Source: Desulfobacteraceae bacterium
Lineage (GTDB): Bacteria; Desulfobacterota; Desulfobacteria; Desulfobacterales; UBA11574
Direction: 5' to 3'
DNA: 5,774 nt
Assembly: GCA_029857875.1 (NCBI GenBank)
Contig: JAOUGB010000175.1
Location: forward strand, 1-5,774
This document shows positions 4,011-5,774 of the stretch, in pieces. Every line of letters begins with the position of its first letter. Position 1 is the first letter of the stretch. Both the position numbers and the translations under genes were made by a program. The notes beneath the pieces are model-generated. The model worked only from the letters and a program-made list of their open reading frames with translations. It had not been told where the DNA came from and ran no database searches.

Positions 4011-5774
4011 CTAAAATCCCTTGAACGGATTCGGACCCAATGCTTCGACTTCTTCTACAAAATCATTGATCATTTTGGGAAGCTTGTCATACTCGTCGAT
4101 GGCAATCGTAAACTGTGTCACCCGTTCTTCTTCCAGAGCCAGGCTTGATAAAGCATCGCCGATTTTCTTCATCCTGATGTCCGAAAGTTCGCTCCCTTTA
4201 ATAAAATGGCACTGGTAGTCGTCGCCGTGTTGGCAACCCAACAGAAAAGCCCCGTCCATGCCTTGGGCCAGAGCGTCTTTGATCCAGATGACATTCATGG
4301 AACCCAGGCAGCGAATCGGAATAAACCGGACTTCGGCTGAATAGACAAGCCTGTTCAAACCGGCGATGTCCAGCGCAGGATAGGCATCGTTTTCACATAC
4401 AAAACCGACGATCCGGAAAGGTGGCTCGTCATAATCGTCTTCCGAAGGTACGCCGATGGATTTAACCATGGAACCGACGCTGTCGATGTTATAATCGGCA
4501 AAACCGATGATCCGTTCTGGGCAGGCGCCCATACAGGTTCCGCAGCGCCGGCATCGCGCCGGATTCGGTTTTGGCGTTCCTTTTTCATCGTCATCCAGAG
4601 CACCGAATGGACACTCTTCCGTACATCGTTTGCACTGGGTGCACCTTTGGAAGAAGAAGTCCGGGAAGGTCATATCACCGGACCTGGGGTGCACGGCAAC
4701 GCCCCTGTTGACGGATTCAATGCACTGGATCGCTTTCAGGGCAGCACCGGTGGCATCTTCCATCGATTCTTCTATGGTCATGCTACGCCGGATGGCGCCG
4801 GCAGCATAAATACCGGTCCGCTGGGTTTCATAGGGAAAGCATATATAATTCGAATCGCAGTAGCCGTTAAAAAGACCGATATCACGAAACGCCGGACCCT
4901 GCCGATACGCCATGTTGACCACCGGATCATCCACGGTAACCGGAACCATCCCGGTAGCCAGCACCACCATATCAGCGTTGACTTTAACCTTTTCTCCCAA
5001 AAGGGTATTATCGGCCTCGACAATCATGCCGTCACCGTTTTTGGAAACATTGATCACTTCCCCTTTGGTCATAAAGATGCCTTCATCCTGCTGGATACTC
5101 TTGTAAAAGTTTTCCGTCAGGCCGGGTGTGCGCATATGCTGGTAAAAGATATAGGCCTTGCCATCGTTATAATCTTCACGCACGTATTTGGCCTGTTTAA
5201 GGGTAACCAGGCTGGTCACCGAGCCGGCGTAATCAAAGTCCGCATCATCCTCGCCTTTGCCGGGACTCTGGATAAAAACCACCGATTTGGCTTCCTTGCC
5301 GTCAGACCGGATGATCTTCCCTTTAGCCGCCATCTCCTCAAACTGGTGGTTGGTGACAACATCCGGCAGCTCGCCGAAACCCAGGTGGGCAAATTCATCT
5401 CCTTTGGGTTTAAACGGGCGCCAACCGGCAGCCAGCACTACGGCCCCAAATTTTTCGCCATTGGGATCAAACTTTAAAATATCGACTTTGCCCTTGTTGT
5501 ATTCCATATAACGCTTATGCTGTGCTTCAACATCCAGTTCTTTACCGTTCTCATCAAACTTCATTTCTTCGGGCAGCGGGAAAGGCACGTCAAATTCGAG
5601 CTTGTCACCGGGTTTTTTGAGCGTTACGGTGAAATCCCCGGGCTCACCGGCGATCCGGGCAACGATGGTTTCGGTTTTAACGGTAATGTTGCCATAAGAT
5701 TCGAGTTCTTTGATTTTGCTTTCAATAACCGGCGGTACAAGACTTTCATAGGGGTCTTCGACGGGCAGCTGTTT
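4011..5774 (-). CDS. qmoB: Quinone-interacting membrane-bound oxidoreductase subunit B (N-terminus outside the window)
   Basis: The frame is open from the right edge to a TAG at 4013-4011, giving 587 visible residues; family members have roughly 750, so about 160-180 N-terminal residues, including the dinucleotide-binding Gly motif, are missing. A GTG at 5588 lies inside conserved sequence (FDVPFPLPEEMKFDENGKE) and is not the start. QmoB is an HdrA-like flavoprotein: GAVVLAAGWRPFKP (110-123), MVVLATGM (269-276) and GIYAAGAIRRSM (321-332) fit FAD/NAD(P)-binding segments. Two [4Fe-4S] motifs follow: CTQCKRCTEECP (C378, C381, C384, C388) and CRRCGTCMGACP (C408, C411, C414, C418). The end (about 454-572) resembles the MvhD hydrogenase delta subunit, with Cys at FVCEN (460), IRCLG (489) and GCQHGDDYQCH (514, 522). 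This HdrA plus MvhD fusion distinguishes QmoB from the shorter QmoA. The protein is cytoplasmic and, with QmoA and QmoC, connects the menaquinone pool to APS reductase. qmoC follows in the same direction; qmoA is expected upstream. Confidence 0.96.
   Translation of the reverse strand, partial: KQLPVEDPYESLVPPVIESKIKELESYGNITVKTETIVARIAGEPGDFTVTLKKPGDKLEFDVPFPLPEEMKFDENGKELDVEAQHKRYMEYNKGKVDILKFDPNGEKFGAVVLAAGWRPFKPKGDEFAHLGFGELPDVVTNHQFEEMAAKGKIIRSDGKEAKSVVFIQSPGKGEDDADFDYAGSVTSLVTLKQAKYVREDYNDGKAYIFYQHMRTPGLTENFYKSIQQDEGIFMTKGEVINVSKNGDGMIVEADNTLLGEKVKVNADMVVLATGMVPVTVDDPVVNMAYRQGPAFRDIGLFNGYCDSNYICFPYETQRTGIYAAGAIRRSMTIEESMEDATGAALKAIQCIESVNRGVAVHPRSGDMTFPDFFFQRCTQCKRCTEECPFGALDDDEKGTPKPNPARCRRCGTCMGACPERIIGFADYNIDSVGSMVKSIGVPSEDDYDEPPFRIVGFVCENDAYPALDIAGLNRLVYSAEVRFIPIRCLGSMNVIWIKDALAQGMDGAFLLGCQHGDDYQCHFIKGSELSDIRMKKIGDALSSLALEEERVTQFTIAIDEYDKLPKMINDFVEEVEALGPNPFKGF

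Noticed and set aside
4647..5477. 276-codon open frame on the plus strand opposite qmoB
   Set aside because: It lies wholly within the strongly conserved qmoB coding sequence on the other strand, lacks a ribosome binding site, and its translation shows no recognisable family. It is a shadow of codon usage.
5586..5588. GTG at 5588 as the start of qmoB
   Set aside because: The frame stays open to the window edge with sequence matching the QmoB family (such as PVEDPYESLVPPVIE), and no ribosome binding site precedes the GTG.

Overview
The window looks like a chromosomal piece of a dissimilatory sulfate-reducing bacterium, most likely a member of the Desulfobacterota (Desulfobacterales-like). This rests on three recognisable genes of the sulfate respiration pathway: a dissimilatory-type ATP sulfurylase (sat), and qmoB and qmoC, which encode subunits of the quinone-interacting membrane-bound oxidoreductase that delivers electrons to APS reductase. 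The taxonomic placement is an inference from gene content; no rRNA or other marker is present.

Layout, left to right. Positions 2-352 (+) hold the C-terminal end of a protein resembling the peptidase U32 family. A 293-base AT-rich spacer follows, with short degenerate repeats in inverted arrangement and a 17-base palindrome. A small YjbQ/UPF0047-family gene lies at 646-1083 (+). The next spacer, 1084-1364, holds two further repeat types, then a plausible promoter and leader for sat. sat occupies 1365-2648 (+). Between 2649 and 2768 a strong two-way rho-independent terminator separates sat from qmoC, which converges on it. qmoC (3908-2769, -) and qmoB (running in from the right edge, ending at 4011, -) form the downstream part of a qmo operon. 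They are separated by 102 bases containing heptad repeats that can fold into a long hairpin. qmoA, and possibly aprBA, would be expected beyond the right edge.

How the genes work together: Sat activates sulfate with ATP to adenosine-5'-phosphosulfate (APS) and pyrophosphate. APS is then reduced to sulfite by APS reductase (not in the window). QmoC anchors the Qmo complex in the cytoplasmic membrane, takes electrons from menaquinol, and passes them through QmoB and QmoA towards APS reductase. Here sat and qmo are on opposite strands, tail to tail, so the two steps must be transcribed from separate promoters. YjbQ and the U32-like protein have no evident direct role in this pathway.

No mobile-element gene, CRISPR array, RNA gene or clearly new multi-gene system is visible. 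The least explained material is intergenic: a 9-10-base TTTAGNNCAC repeat family around yjbQ and a 7-base NNATTGA repeat family, present both behind yjbQ and between qmoB and qmoC.
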